64,000 bases of DNA from Cohnella silvisoli (GTDB lineage: Bacteria > Bacillota > Bacilli > Paenibacillales > Paenibacillaceae), in the NCBI RefSeq assembly GCF_021190915.1, contig NZ_JAIOAP010000026.1, forward strand, positions 1-64,000, given 5' to 3'. Position numbers and translations under genes: made by a program. Numbering within the stretch: the stretch's first letter is position 1; each line of letters begins with the position of its first letter. Below the pieces are notes generated by a model that saw nothing but the letters and a program-made list of their open reading frames with translations, was not told the DNA's origin and searched no databases. Shown here one piece after another: positions 1-8,061 of the stretch.

Positions 1-6
1 ATCTGG

Positions 7-123
7 TCTGGTAATAATGGCGGAGGGGTTCCACGCGTACCCATCTCGAACACGACCGTTAAGCCCTCCAGCGCCAATGGTACTTGGACCGCAGGGTCCT
101 GGGAGAGTAGGACGTTGCCAGGC
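7..123 (+). rRNA. rrf: 5S ribosomal RNA
   Basis: The stretch carries the conserved bacterial 5S core (CCCATCTCGAACACGACCGTTAAG and the following CTCCAGCGCC, TGGTACTTGGACC and GGGAGAGTAGGACG blocks). Bases 7-15 can pair with 114-123, closing helix I, which sets the ends at about 117 nt. It should be the distal gene of an rrn operon whose 16S and 23S genes lie to the left of the window. RNase M5 (rnmV), the enzyme that matures 5S rRNA in Bacillus, is encoded at 27457. Confidence 0.93.
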
Positions 124-135
124 CGGAGATCAAAG

Positions 136-165
136 AAAAAGCACCCGCGAAGGGTGCTTTTTTGT
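136..165 (+). terminator. rrn operon terminator
   Basis: A GC-rich hairpin (AAAGCACCC / GGGTGCTTT, loop GCGA) is followed by a T run directly after the 5S gene. An A run on its left side means it could also stop the convergent minus-strand gene at 179-706. Confidence 0.85.
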
Positions 166-178
166 TATGTACGATAAT

Positions 179-706
179 CTATTGATGATAATAGGATACT
201 TCTTTGGACTCCAAACGGATGACACCATTGCTTCGTTCGCGCCGTAACGCTAATAAGAGTCGGATACGCGGAGTCAGCAGCCATAAATGCCAGTAAAGCA
301 TTGAGATAACAAGAGAAGAATGGGCCCAGGGATAGAACAGTCCGGCAATGCAGCAGCCTACGAGGAACAGATGGAAGTGTAGACGACGGAAGAGGGACAA
401 TTGCGTATCCATGATGGGCAGCGGACCGATCCAAGGCCAATCTCGGCGGAAGGTCCATCTTTTCTCGGAAAGCTCATCTACCCGACGTAAGGTTATTCTT
501 AAGACGAGCGCATGTACGAGTAACATCAGAATAATAGCAAGTACCGTATAGATTATACCAAGCCATCCGTAGATTAAATATAAGGCCGAAACAACCAATA
601 AAGCAGTAGCCATGTAACTATACTTACTTTCTGGGCGTAGTGCTATTTTGCGAATGAGTTTATAATTATAGAAGGTTGGGTCATTTATTGCTGGTGAGTT
701 GCTCAT
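179..706 (-). CDS. Small polytopic membrane protein, function unknown
   Basis: This 175-residue protein has about four hydrophobic segments in two pairs (roughly residues 30-75 and 108-150), separated by a basic, Trp/Arg-rich linker around residues 76-107. I do not recognise a family or catalytic motif. A good ribosome-binding site (GGGAGGA, about ten bases before the ATG) supports it as a real gene. It is divergent from gin and convergent with the rrn terminator, and it is one of only three minus-strand genes here. It is probably a membrane protein in the cytoplasmic membrane; nothing in the sequence gives a substrate or partner. Confidence 0.7.
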   Translation of the reverse strand: MSNSPAINDPTFYNYKLIRKIALRPESKYSYMATALLVVSALYLIYGWLGIIYTVLAIILMLLVHALVLRITLRRVDELSEKRWTFRRDWPWIGPLPIMDTQLSLFRRLHFHLFLVGCCIAGLFYPWAHSSLVISMLYWHLWLLTPRIRLLLALRRERSNGVIRLESKEVSYYHQ

Positions 707-805
707 CCTTAACTATCCTCCCGGACACGAAACATGCTCTGTTCATTGTATCGGTCTGAGACGGGCGGAATGTTATGGTTTCTATACAATCCTCGCTATG
801 AATAC

Positions 806-834
806 GTATATTTTCATAGAATTCGGACATAATA
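806..834 (+). promoter_or_regulatory. Sigma-F-like promoter of gin
   Basis: GTATA (806-810) and GGACATAATA (825-834) match the forespore sigma-F consensus (GYWTA, GGnnAnAhTR), with a 14-base gap, one shorter than usual. B. subtilis csfB is transcribed by sigma-F, so the site makes biological sense. It ends 30 bases before the gin start codon. Confidence 0.6.
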
Positions 835-864
835 GATGCATCAATAGGAAGGGCAGGGAGGTTC

Positions 865-1050
865 ATGGAAGAAATTGAACGAAAGACCTGCATCGTTTGC
901 GGCGAGCCTAAAGAAGAAGGTATCACGATTGTAACCGAATTTATCTGTACGTCATGCGAATCGGAAATGGTTCAGACAAAAGTAGAAGACGAGAGATATC
1001 CCTTTTTCGTTCGGCAGCTGAGGCAATTGTGGGTTCGGTTTCATGCTTAG
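865..1050 (+). CDS. gin: Gin, anti-sigma-G factor (CsfB)
   Basis: The 61-residue protein has the Gin pattern: two CxxC pairs (CIVCGEPK near residue 9 and CTSC near residue 29) that bind zinc, followed by a short basic C-terminal helix. In B. subtilis Gin binds sigma-G in the forespore and keeps it inactive until engulfment is complete; it also acts on sigma-E late in the mother cell. The ATG follows a GGGAGG. The gene stands alone between a sigma-F-like promoter and its own terminator, in the same place as csfB in Bacillus, between the rrn operon and the speA-like decarboxylase. Confidence 0.9.
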   Translation: MEEIERKTCIVCGEPKEEGITIVTEFICTSCESEMVQTKVEDERYPFFVRQLRQLWVRFHA

Positions 1051-1065
1051 CGGACAGGGATCAGG

Positions 1066-1099
1066 AGCGTCGGGGCCTAACAAGGCTTTGGCGCTTTTT
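1066..1099 (+). terminator. Terminator after gin
   Basis: AGCG...CGCT and an inner GGGCCT/AGGC pairing form an imperfect hairpin followed by TTTTT. Confidence 0.6.
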
Positions 1100-1167
1100 G
1101 CTGATTAAATTTGGCAGAAGATATCGGACTTGATACAATGGGAAAAAATCGGGTTGGAGGCATGAAG

Positions 1168-2649
1168 GTGACGAATACGGCTTTAGATAAATATAGAGCG
1201 CCTCTATACGAAGCGCTGGATGCACATGCTCGTCTCGAGGCGCGGGCCTTTCATGTTCCTGGGCATAAGCAGCATGCAGCGTGGGAAGACGAGCTGGCAG
1301 CTTCATACTATGGCTCCGTGCTCGCGCTCGACTTGACGGAGCTGTCCGACACCGACGATTTGCATCATCCGGAAGGCCCATTAGCGGATGCTCAGAGGCT
1401 TGCAGCGGATTGTTGGGGTGCGGATGAAACCCGGTTTCTTGTCGGGGGGAGCACTGCAGGTAATCTGGCGATGATTATAGGAATATGTGATCCGGGTGAC
1501 TTGATCATCCTTCAGCGTAATGTTCATAAATCCGTTATCCATGGATTAATGATGGCGGGAGCGAGAGCTGTAATGTTACCTCCCGATATTGATCCGGTAT
1601 CCGGATTAGCGACTGCACCAAGAGATCAATTATTGAAAGCTGCGTTAGAGCAATATCCCGAAGCCAAAGCCGTCATTCTCTCTGCCCCCAATTATTACGG
1701 AATGAGTCCCGATCTGAATTCGCTAATACAACTTGCTCATGAATATGGGATACCCGTACTTGTTGACGAAGCGCATGGGCCCCATTTTGGTTTTCATCCG
1801 GCTTTTCCAACTTCTGCTCTGCACGCTGGCGCGGATATAGTCGTCCAATCGACACATAAAATGTTATCGGCGATGACGATGGGCGCCATGCTTCATATGC
1901 AAGGAAATCGGATTCCGAGGGAGTCCGTGCGTCAAGCACTTACGATGGTGCAAAGCTCCAGTCCTTCTTTTCCCATTATGGCATCGCTGGACTTGGCTAG
2001 AAGACAGCTTCATACGTTAGGCGCAAATGCTTTTCATTCGGCACTCGAAGCGGTGGAACTCGTCACGGCCCAATTAGACAGTACGCCATTCCGAGCATTG
2101 GGGTATGGGGAATATGCGAATAATGAGATCACTTATGACCCGCTAAAATTAGTTTTGTTCGATAAGTCTGGAAAGCAAAATGGTTTTGAGCTTAGAGATG
2201 CGCTGCTGAAAAGGAAATGCGTAGCGGAAATGGCCGACTCACGTTGTGTTGTTATGGCATTCGGAACGGGATCTACTCTTTCCGACGGAGAGAGCTTGAT
2301 GGCCGCCTTAAAAGATATTGCGAATCATACATACACAGGAATCATCCCATCCATAACGAGAGAAAATAATCCTGCTTTACAATCTAATAATGAGATCCAC
2401 ATCCCCGAACCCATTGTGTTCACACGTCATATCTTTCCCGTGCAAACCGTTCCTCTTGACCATAGCGTAGGATTAACGGCTGCGGAATGGGTAATTCCTT
2501 ATCCGCCGGGCATACCTGTCCTTTACCCAGGAGAAACGATTACTTCGGACATCGTGAAGCAATTACAACATTGGAAGCATGAAGGCGCGCAAATCCAAGG
2601 AGCGCAGGATCCCGAGCTTCAATTCATTCAAGTACAGTCGAAAACCTGA
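1168..2649 (+). CDS. PLP-dependent Orn/Lys/Arg decarboxylase (YaaO type)
   Basis: This is a 493-residue fold-type I decarboxylase of the short Gram-positive SpeA/YaaO branch. It decarboxylates a basic amino acid (arginine, lysine or ornithine) to a polyamine precursor. Family marks are HVPGHKQ near the N-terminus, the DEAHG cofactor aspartate region, and STHKM with the Schiff-base lysine at about residue 231, followed by the C-terminal family domain. I chose GTG at 1168 because GGAGG ends seven bases before it; the ATG at 1162 is only one base from that GGAGG. It heads the block leading to tmk, as in B. subtilis. The exact substrate cannot be told from sequence. Confidence 0.88.
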   Translation: MTNTALDKYRAPLYEALDAHARLEARAFHVPGHKQHAAWEDELAASYYGSVLALDLTELSDTDDLHHPEGPLADAQRLAADCWGADETRFLVGGSTAGNLAMIIGICDPGDLIILQRNVHKSVIHGLMMAGARAVMLPPDIDPVSGLATAPRDQLLKAALEQYPEAKAVILSAPNYYGMSPDLNSLIQLAHEYGIPVLVDEAHGPHFGFHPAFPTSALHAGADIVVQSTHKMLSAMTMGAMLHMQGNRIPRESVRQALTMVQSSSPSFPIMASLDLARRQLHTLGANAFHSALEAVELVTAQLDSTPFRALGYGEYANNEITYDPLKLVLFDKSGKQNGFELRDALLKRKCVAEMADSRCVVMAFGTGSTLSDGESLMAALKDIANHTYTGIIPSITRENNPALQSNNEIHIPEPIVFTRHIFPVQTVPLDHSVGLTAAEWVIPYPPGIPVLYPGETITSDIVKQLQHWKHEGAQIQGAQDPELQFIQVQSKT

Positions 2650-2670
2650 GAAATAACAAAGGAGATTGTA

Positions 2671-4128
2671 ATGATTAAGAAGGGTAAAGATATTCGGACT
2701 ATTGTTGCGTGGATAACGGGTATAGTCGCGGGCGTTCTTATTGCGAGCTTAATCATGACATCTCCGGTTATAGGCATAGCGGATAGCGGTGATTTCGGCC
2801 GCGTGTTAGGGGTTACCGGGTTGTCGGTGCTGAACCGAAACGAGTCGTATTATGAACAATATTTCCATTATGCGCATCAGCATTTCGGTTATGGGGGTTA
2901 TACGCTCGGCGGGTATATTTCCACGCATGTCATACTCGTCGCCGGTGCAGGATTAATCGGAAGAATCATTAACGGCGAGGCGTTTGATATCCGCGTTCTT
3001 GGAGTTTGTTATTCGATTTTATTCATATGGGCCATCGCCCTTATGGTTAAGAATGCACCCCTAACGAATTCTCGAAAAAATACGATCATCTTGGCGATTG
3101 TTATGTCGCTTAGCTTGTTGTTCGTATTCGGGGATATCGGCTATTTGGCGTATTTTCAATCCTTCTTCGGTGAGCCGTACGCCCTCATCGGCATGCTGCT
3201 CATGGTTGCGTCAGCGGTAGCATTAGCTTCAACGGATAAACCGACAGGTAGTCTTCTAACGTTATTCGTTATCGCTGCATTCGCTGTCGCCACTTCGAAA
3301 ATACAAAATGCGCCCCTCGGTTTTGCTTTTGCTTTGCTGGCTTGGAGAATGTATGGCTTGCGTACGGATAAGAGATGGAAACGCCAAGCTTTGGTCGGAA
3401 TAGTCGTGCTTGTTCTCGGCTCAGCGCTGATGATTGCGGTAGCACCGGATCGGTTAAGGAATACAAACTTATACCAGTCTATTTTCTTCGGCGTGTTGAA
3501 GGATTCACCGGATGTTGCCCGGGATATGGAGGAGCTAGGAATACCCAAGAAGTATTCCGTGCTGGCGGGAACGAATTATTTTCAGAAAGATACGGCTATT
3601 CCGCAGAGCGACCCCGTCTTGAGAAAGGAAGTACTGGAAAAACTGAGTCATAAGGACATCGCCTTCTATTATTTGCGGCATCCTTCGAGATTTATGCAGA
3701 AGCTTGATCGTGCCGCGGCCAACGCTATGTTTATACGGCCGTATTACCTGGGTAATTATGATCAATCCGCGGGGAAGCCGCCCGGTGCAATCATCTATAA
3801 GTACAGCGGGTGGAGTCAGTGGAAAGTCGAGCATATGCCGCGCAAGTTTGCGTGGTATTTGGGGACGTACATTTTGTACTTTGCCGTTCTAGGAATCCTC
3901 TGGTGGAGCTCCTCTTCTCGAAGGCGGCGGCTGGTGGTTGAAACCATGGCCGTTGTAGCGATTGCGGGGGTATTTTCATGTATCGTACCTTTAATTGGCG
4001 ATGGGGAGGCCGATTTGGGTAAGCATCTGTTTATGTTTAATGTCTGCTTTGATATGATGGGAGTAAGCGCGGTAATGGCGGCAGCCTTCGGGCTTGCGAA
4101 ACTCGCTGAACGGCGAAAGCGGACATAA
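2671..4128 (+). CDS. Polytopic membrane protein, possible GT-C glycosyltransferase
   Basis: The 485-residue protein has about ten to twelve hydrophobic segments and a long first outside loop that starts with an acidic motif (ADSGDFGRV, near residue 38). An acidic residue just after the first membrane span is typical of GT-C glycosyltransferases that use lipid-linked sugars, and Paenibacillus WsfD-type hexose transferases look broadly like this, but that link is from memory. A large hydrophilic loop lies around residues 260-390. AAAGGAG precedes the ATG. The gene sits between the decarboxylase and tmk, where B. subtilis has no equivalent, so it is a lineage-specific insertion. Function is an inference. 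Confidence 0.6.
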   Translation: MIKKGKDIRTIVAWITGIVAGVLIASLIMTSPVIGIADSGDFGRVLGVTGLSVLNRNESYYEQYFHYAHQHFGYGGYTLGGYISTHVILVAGAGLIGRIINGEAFDIRVLGVCYSILFIWAIALMVKNAPLTNSRKNTIILAIVMSLSLLFVFGDIGYLAYFQSFFGEPYALIGMLLMVASAVALASTDKPTGSLLTLFVIAAFAVATSKIQNAPLGFAFALLAWRMYGLRTDKRWKRQALVGIVVLVLGSALMIAVAPDRLRNTNLYQSIFFGVLKDSPDVARDMEELGIPKKYSVLAGTNYFQKDTAIPQSDPVLRKEVLEKLSHKDIAFYYLRHPSRFMQKLDRAAANAMFIRPYYLGNYDQSAGKPPGAIIYKYSGWSQWKVEHMPRKFAWYLGTYILYFAVLGILWWSSSSRRRRLVVETMAVVAIAGVFSCIVPLIGDGEADLGKHLFMFNVCFDMMGVSAVMAAAFGLAKLAERRKRT

Positions 4129-4155
4129 GGGTCGACTTTGAAAGGGGAAACAGCA

Positions 4156-4785
4156 GTGCGAGGCGGATTATTCATCACGATAGAAGGCGGAGAGGGCGCT
4201 GGCAAAACAACGCTCATACACGCATTGGCGCACAAAGCGCAGACATTGGGCCATGAAGTGATGATTACACGGGAGCCGGGGGGTATTCCGATCGCGGAAG
4301 CGATACGTGCGGTGATCTTGAATAAGGAAAATACGGCTATGGATGCGCGAACGGAAGCTCTTCTCTATGCGGCAGCCCGTAGGCAGCACTTAGCCGAGAA
4401 GGTTATACCCGCCTTGCAGAAGGACGCAGTGGTCATATGCGATCGATTCGTAGACAGCAGCCTCGCTTATCAAGGACATGCACGGGGATTAGGGATAGAG
4501 GCGGTGTGGGAAATTAACAGGTTCGCTACGGAAGGCTGCATGCCGGATTTGACGCTTTATTTGGATTTGGATCCGGAAATCGGATTGCAGAGAATCGAGC
4601 AGAACGGCGAGCGCGAGGTCAACCGTCTTGATCTGGAGAGCTTGGCTTTTCATCGAAAGGTTAGAGAGGGTTATAAGCTCGTAGAAGCTCGATTTGCAGA
4701 TCGGTTTGTCACGATAGACGCTTCGGAGTCGCCAGAACGGATTGTCGAAGAAGCTTGGAAGCATCTGGCGGGAAAACTCGTATAA
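4156..4785 (+). CDS. tmk: Thymidylate kinase
   Basis: The 209-residue enzyme phosphorylates dTMP to dTDP in the cytoplasm, an essential step to dTTP. The P-loop GGEGAGKTT lies at about residues 11-19, and the dTMP-binding DRFVDSSLAYQG motif near residue 95; the length is that of the family. The GTG at 4156 with AAAGGGG eight bases upstream gives the usual family N-terminus (RGGLFITIEGG). A TTG at 4138 would add six residues and cannot be excluded. It is followed by darA, yaaR, holB and ricT in the order conserved across spore formers. Confidence 0.95.
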   Translation: MRGGLFITIEGGEGAGKTTLIHALAHKAQTLGHEVMITREPGGIPIAEAIRAVILNKENTAMDARTEALLYAAARRQHLAEKVIPALQKDAVVICDRFVDSSLAYQGHARGLGIEAVWEINRFATEGCMPDLTLYLDLDPEIGLQRIEQNGEREVNRLDLESLAFHRKVREGYKLVEARFADRFVTIDASESPERIVEEAWKHLAGKLV

Positions 4786-4867
4786 AAAGAGGATTTTAGC
4801 GTAAGCGTGTCCAATTTATATAATAAGCGACAGACCCCATTAATGAGATTAGAGGAGGGCCTGAACA

Positions 4868-5197
4868 ATGAAATTACTTATTGCGGTCATTCAAGATAAG
4901 GATAGCAACCGATTGTCGAACGCGCTTATCAAAGAAGGGTTCCGGGCAACCAAGCTGGCCAGCACCGGAGGGTTCCTCCGTGCGGGCAATACGACCTTCC
5001 TCATCGGAATCGAGGACGATCGGATTCAGAGCGCTTTAGACGTTATACGCGCCAATTGCAAAGTGCGCGATCAGCTTGTCACGCCGGTGTCGCCTGTCAG
5101 TGGAGCCGCGGATTCCTATATTCCGTTTCCGGTCGAAGTGCAGGTTGGTGGAGCCGCCGTGTTCGTGCTTCCAGTCGAACGTTTCGAGCACTTTTGA
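4868..5197 (+). CDS. darA: DarA, PII-like c-di-AMP receptor (YaaQ)
   Basis: The 109-residue protein matches the DarA/PstA family, a PII-like trimer that binds cyclic di-AMP. The N-terminus MKLLIAVIQDKD, the central STGGFLRAGNTT stretch and the C-terminal VGGAAVFVLPVERF are family hallmarks. Its partner is unknown in any organism I know of. GAGGAGGG precedes the ATG. It starts a tight run with yaaR (22-base gap) and holB (12-base gap). A c-di-AMP riboswitch occurs 21 kb downstream (25679), so the organism has both protein and RNA sensors for this messenger. Confidence 0.93.
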   Translation: MKLLIAVIQDKDSNRLSNALIKEGFRATKLASTGGFLRAGNTTFLIGIEDDRIQSALDVIRANCKVRDQLVTPVSPVSGAADSYIPFPVEVQVGGAAVFVLPVERFEHF

Positions 5198-5219
5198 TGT
5201 GGCCGGGCGGTGAGCGGAG

Positions 5220-5663
5220 ATGAAAATCCAAACGGGCTTCTATCCCGTCAATAAGACGTTGCAGCGCGGTGAGTCGGCCAACAGGCCAACGCAAGCGCAA
5301 AATTTCGGAGACTTCATGCAGCAGAATGAAGAGCAGCGAACTCACGAAGAGCTTCAGCGGAAATTGGAAGATATCCGTTTGCAGGGAGATCGGTTAACCC
5401 GTTCCATGACGGTTCGGGAGTTGGTACTGTACCGGCAAATGGTTAAGGTTTTTCTGGAGGATACCGTTCGTCGCGGTATCGCCTTGAAGGAGACGAAAGG
5501 CTGGGACCGGCGCGGTCGCGGCAAACGATATAAATTGCTGGAAGAAGTCGATGCGATGCTCGTGAGCATGGGGGAAGAACTGCTGCAAAGCGAAGAGGGC
5601 AGAATAGATCTTCTTCATAAAGTCGGCGAAATTCGCGGCATATTGATTAACTTGGTTTTTTAA
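5220..5663 (+). CDS. yaaR: YaaR family protein (DUF327)
   Basis: The 147-residue cytoplasmic protein is mostly helical and charged, with the conserved C-terminal pattern of the YaaR family (DRRGRGKRYKLLEEVDAML, then EIRGILINLVF at the end). No catalytic motif is visible and the molecular role of the family is not established. It is co-transcribed with darA and holB: the ATG lies 22 bases after darA and the stop 12 bases before holB. Placement and family are secure; function is not. Confidence 0.88.
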   Translation: MKIQTGFYPVNKTLQRGESANRPTQAQNFGDFMQQNEEQRTHEELQRKLEDIRLQGDRLTRSMTVRELVLYRQMVKVFLEDTVRRGIALKETKGWDRRGRGKRYKLLEEVDAMLVSMGEELLQSEEGRIDLLHKVGEIRGILINLVF

Positions 5664-5675
5664 GGAGTTCGTTTC

Positions 5676-6653
5676 ATGGGTTTTCAACAAATTGCGGGGC
5701 AAGATCGGGCGAAAGCCTTGCTGCAAAACGCACTTGCCTCTAAGAAGATCGCACATGCCTATTTGTTCGCGGGCCCCGTTGGTTCAGGCCGCCGAGAAAT
5801 GGCGAATGTATTTGCCCAAGCCTTGTTCTGCGAGAAGGGCGGGAACGACGCGTGCGGCGAGTGCCTGGAATGTCGGAAGGTACTGCATGGGAACCACCCG
5901 GATCTGCATCTCGTCGTTCCGGACGGCGCAACCGTGAAGATCGAACAGATCCGGGCGCTCCAGCGTGAGCTTTCTTACCGAAGCGTGGGGTCGGGCTATA
6001 AGGTTTACATCATAGAAGGCGCCGAGACCATGACCGTACAGGCGGCGAATAGTTTGCTTAAATTTCTAGAAGAACCTCCTTCACCGGTTGTCGCGATTCT
6101 CCTCGCTCCTAGCGCGCAAGCTGTACTCCCCACGATTTTATCGAGATCGCAGCTCATTGCTTTCGTTCCGGGAGATCGGGAAGCATTGGAAACGGCCCTA
6201 GTCGCGGAAGGGAAACCTCCGCTTCTGACACGTGCCGCGGTGAATCTGGCATCCGGTCTGAATGCGAGCCGTAAATTGGTAGATGAGAATTGGTTTGCAG
6301 ATATCCGAAATGTAGTGATACAATTGGGAAAGGAGAATCCGTCCCGGTTCACTGCGAGCCTGCTTCAAGCGCAGCAGCAGGTTTTTAAAACGGATCTCTC
6401 TGAACATGTCGAAACTTTGCTGCAGCTGTTAGCTTTGTGGTATAGAGATATGATTTACGCAATGACTGACCGCCATAATCAGATGGTATTCCCGGATCAA
6501 GGGGAGTGGATCTCGAAGCAAGCCTGGAGCCGATCTATCCAGTCATGGGTAACGGTAATGGAATCTGCGCTGACGGCGGCTAGACGTATAAAAGCTCATG
6601 TGGCGCCGCAATTAGCGCTCGAGCAATTTCTGGTGAACGTGCGGGAGGGATAG
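5676..6653 (+). CDS. holB: DNA polymerase III subunit delta prime
   Basis: The 325-residue protein is the delta-prime subunit of the clamp loader that loads the beta sliding clamp at the replication fork. It has an AAA+ fold with a zinc-binding cysteine set (C52, C60, C63, C66). The P-loop is degenerate (GPVGSGRRE, residues 33-41: the lysine and the serine/threonine are replaced), which fits a subunit that does not hydrolyse ATP. The SRC-like motif appears as LSRSQ around residue 155. AAGGAG lies nine bases before the ATG. Only two bases separate it from ricT. Confidence 0.93.
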   Translation: MGFQQIAGQDRAKALLQNALASKKIAHAYLFAGPVGSGRREMANVFAQALFCEKGGNDACGECLECRKVLHGNHPDLHLVVPDGATVKIEQIRALQRELSYRSVGSGYKVYIIEGAETMTVQAANSLLKFLEEPPSPVVAILLAPSAQAVLPTILSRSQLIAFVPGDREALETALVAEGKPPLLTRAAVNLASGLNASRKLVDENWFADIRNVVIQLGKENPSRFTASLLQAQQQVFKTDLSEHVETLLQLLALWYRDMIYAMTDRHNQMVFPDQGEWISKQAWSRSIQSWVTVMESALTAARRIKAHVAPQLALEQFLVNVREG

Positions 6654-6655
6654 AT

Positions 6656-7456
6656 TTGTACGATGTGGTGGGAGTCCGCTTCAAGAAAGCGGGCAAAATC
6701 TATTATTTCGATCCCGCCGAGCATCCGGTATCCAAAGATCAGCATGTCATCGTGGAGACGGCGCGTGGCGTAGAATACGGCAAAGTCGTTGTTGGCCCGA
6801 AGACGGTAGGTGAGTCGGATGTCGTTCTTCCTTTGAAGAAGGTCATTCGTGTGGCGGGCGATCCAGATGCCAAGGCGGTTGAAGAAAACCGCGGAGCAGC
6901 GAAAAACGCTTTTACCGTTGGACTGCAGAAAATTAAGGATCACGCGCTTAAGATGAAGCTCGTGGACGTGGAATACACGTTTGACCGGAACAAAATCATC
7001 TTTTATTTTACGGCTGAAGGGCGCGTCGATTTCCGGGAGTTGGTCAAAGATTTGGCCGGCGTATTCCGGACCCGCATAGAATTGCGGCAAATCGGCGTAC
7101 GGGATGAAGCTAAGATGCTCGGCGGAATCGGTCCGTGCGGGCGTGTGCTCTGTTGTTCTTCGTGGTTAGGCGACTTCGAACCGGTCTCCATCAAGATGGC
7201 TAAAGACCAGAACTTATCGCTGAACCCTACGAAGATATCGGGCTTGTGCGGCCGACTGATGTGCTGTTTGAAATACGAGCATGACAATTACGAGAGTGCC
7301 AAGGAAGAATTGCCTGCGGTTGGCAAGACGGTTGTCACATCGATGGGTGAAGGCAAAGTCGTAGGCATTAACGCCGGCAGTCGCAGCGTACACGTTCAGT
7401 TGTTCGATCTTGGCAAAGTGAAAGAGCTGCCATTTGACGACGTCGTCATCAAGTGA
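6656..7456 (+). CDS. ricT: RicT, Fe-S stage 0 sporulation/RNA maturation factor (YaaT)
   Basis: The 266-residue protein is a PSP1-domain protein. In B. subtilis RicT forms a complex with RicA and RicF that carries iron-sulfur clusters, helps RNase Y process mRNAs and is needed for sporulation, competence and biofilms. Conserved cysteines appear in GPCGRVLCC (about residues 159-167) and CGRLMCC (about 198-204). A TTG start is chosen: GGAGGG lies six bases upstream and MYDVVGVRFKKAGKIYYFDP is the family N-terminus. It follows holB directly and precedes yabA, the standard order. Confidence 0.93.
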   Translation: MYDVVGVRFKKAGKIYYFDPAEHPVSKDQHVIVETARGVEYGKVVVGPKTVGESDVVLPLKKVIRVAGDPDAKAVEENRGAAKNAFTVGLQKIKDHALKMKLVDVEYTFDRNKIIFYFTAEGRVDFRELVKDLAGVFRTRIELRQIGVRDEAKMLGGIGPCGRVLCCSSWLGDFEPVSIKMAKDQNLSLNPTKISGLCGRLMCCLKYEHDNYESAKEELPAVGKTVVTSMGEGKVVGINAGSRSVHVQLFDLGKVKELPFDDVVIK

Positions 7457-7498
7457 AGTAATCGACACAATCGGGTGCCTTGAGGTGGATAGTTGTTC

Positions 7499-7861
7499 AT
7501 GAAAGACATTTTCCTTCGCGTGGATGAACTCGAATCGCATTTGGGAACCGTACATGAAGAATTCGGGAATCTCAAGCTGAAGATCAAGGAGTTGTTGGAA
7601 GAAAACCAACGGCTTAGAATTGAAAATCAGCAGTTAAGAAAAGTACTCAAGCGGGAAACAGAACCCGCAGTAGCCCTGGAAGCGGTGGAAGAACCGGCTG
7701 CCGCCAAGGGAGACAAGTCACCAATGGTGATGGGCGTTGGAGAGGGCTATGATAATCTAGCCCGACTGTATCACGAAGGCTTCCATATCTGTAATGTGTA
7801 CTATGGACATTTGCGAATGGAAGGCGATTGCTTGTTCTGTTTATCTTTCTTAAGTAAATAA
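7499..7861 (+). CDS. yabA: YabA, DNA replication initiation control protein
   Basis: The 120-residue protein has an N-terminal coiled coil (about residues 1-55, leucine heptads), an Ala/Glu-rich linker, and a C-terminal zinc domain with the H-x-H/C-x-x-C set (YHEGFHIC...GDCLFC). YabA bridges DnaA and the beta clamp DnaN and prevents over-initiation. ATG 7499 matches the usual N-terminus; a TTG at 7493 sits four bases after GAGGTGG and is the alternative. It is the last gene of the tmk-yabA block; a terminator follows, and then the catabolic insertion begins. Confidence 0.92.
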   Translation: MKDIFLRVDELESHLGTVHEEFGNLKLKIKELLEENQRLRIENQQLRKVLKRETEPAVALEAVEEPAAAKGDKSPMVMGVGEGYDNLARLYHEGFHICNVYYGHLRMEGDCLFCLSFLSK

Positions 7862-7887
7862 GTGAACGTTGCGAATATCCGATAATG

Positions 7888-7922
7888 ACGCCGCTTTTCC
7901 TAATGGGAAGGCGGTTTTTTCT
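7888..7922 (+). terminator. Terminator after yabA
   Basis: CCGCTTTTCC / GGGAAGGCGG with loop TAAT and a T6 tail, 27 bases after the yabA stop. Confidence 0.8.
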
Positions 7923-8030
7923 TTGAGTGAAAGGTCGACAGGATTGGAAACGATCGTGGAAATCGACCGTCAATTGGAGTCGATACGCAGGGAGAAGCAG
8001 TTGATTGAGTTCCTGATGCGGGATGATTAG
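7923..8030 (+). CDS. Possible 35-codon peptide, doubtful
   Basis: A TTG-initiated frame of 35 codons encodes a highly charged peptide (for example VEIDRQLESIRREKQ). It starts in the T tract of the yabA terminator and has no ribosome-binding site, so it is either not expressed as drawn or a remnant of a helical protein. No family is recognised. Confidence 0.12.
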   Translation: MSERSTGLETIVEIDRQLESIRREKQLIEFLMRDD

Positions 8031-8061
8031 CAAGAGAAAGAGCAATCGGATTCCATATATT

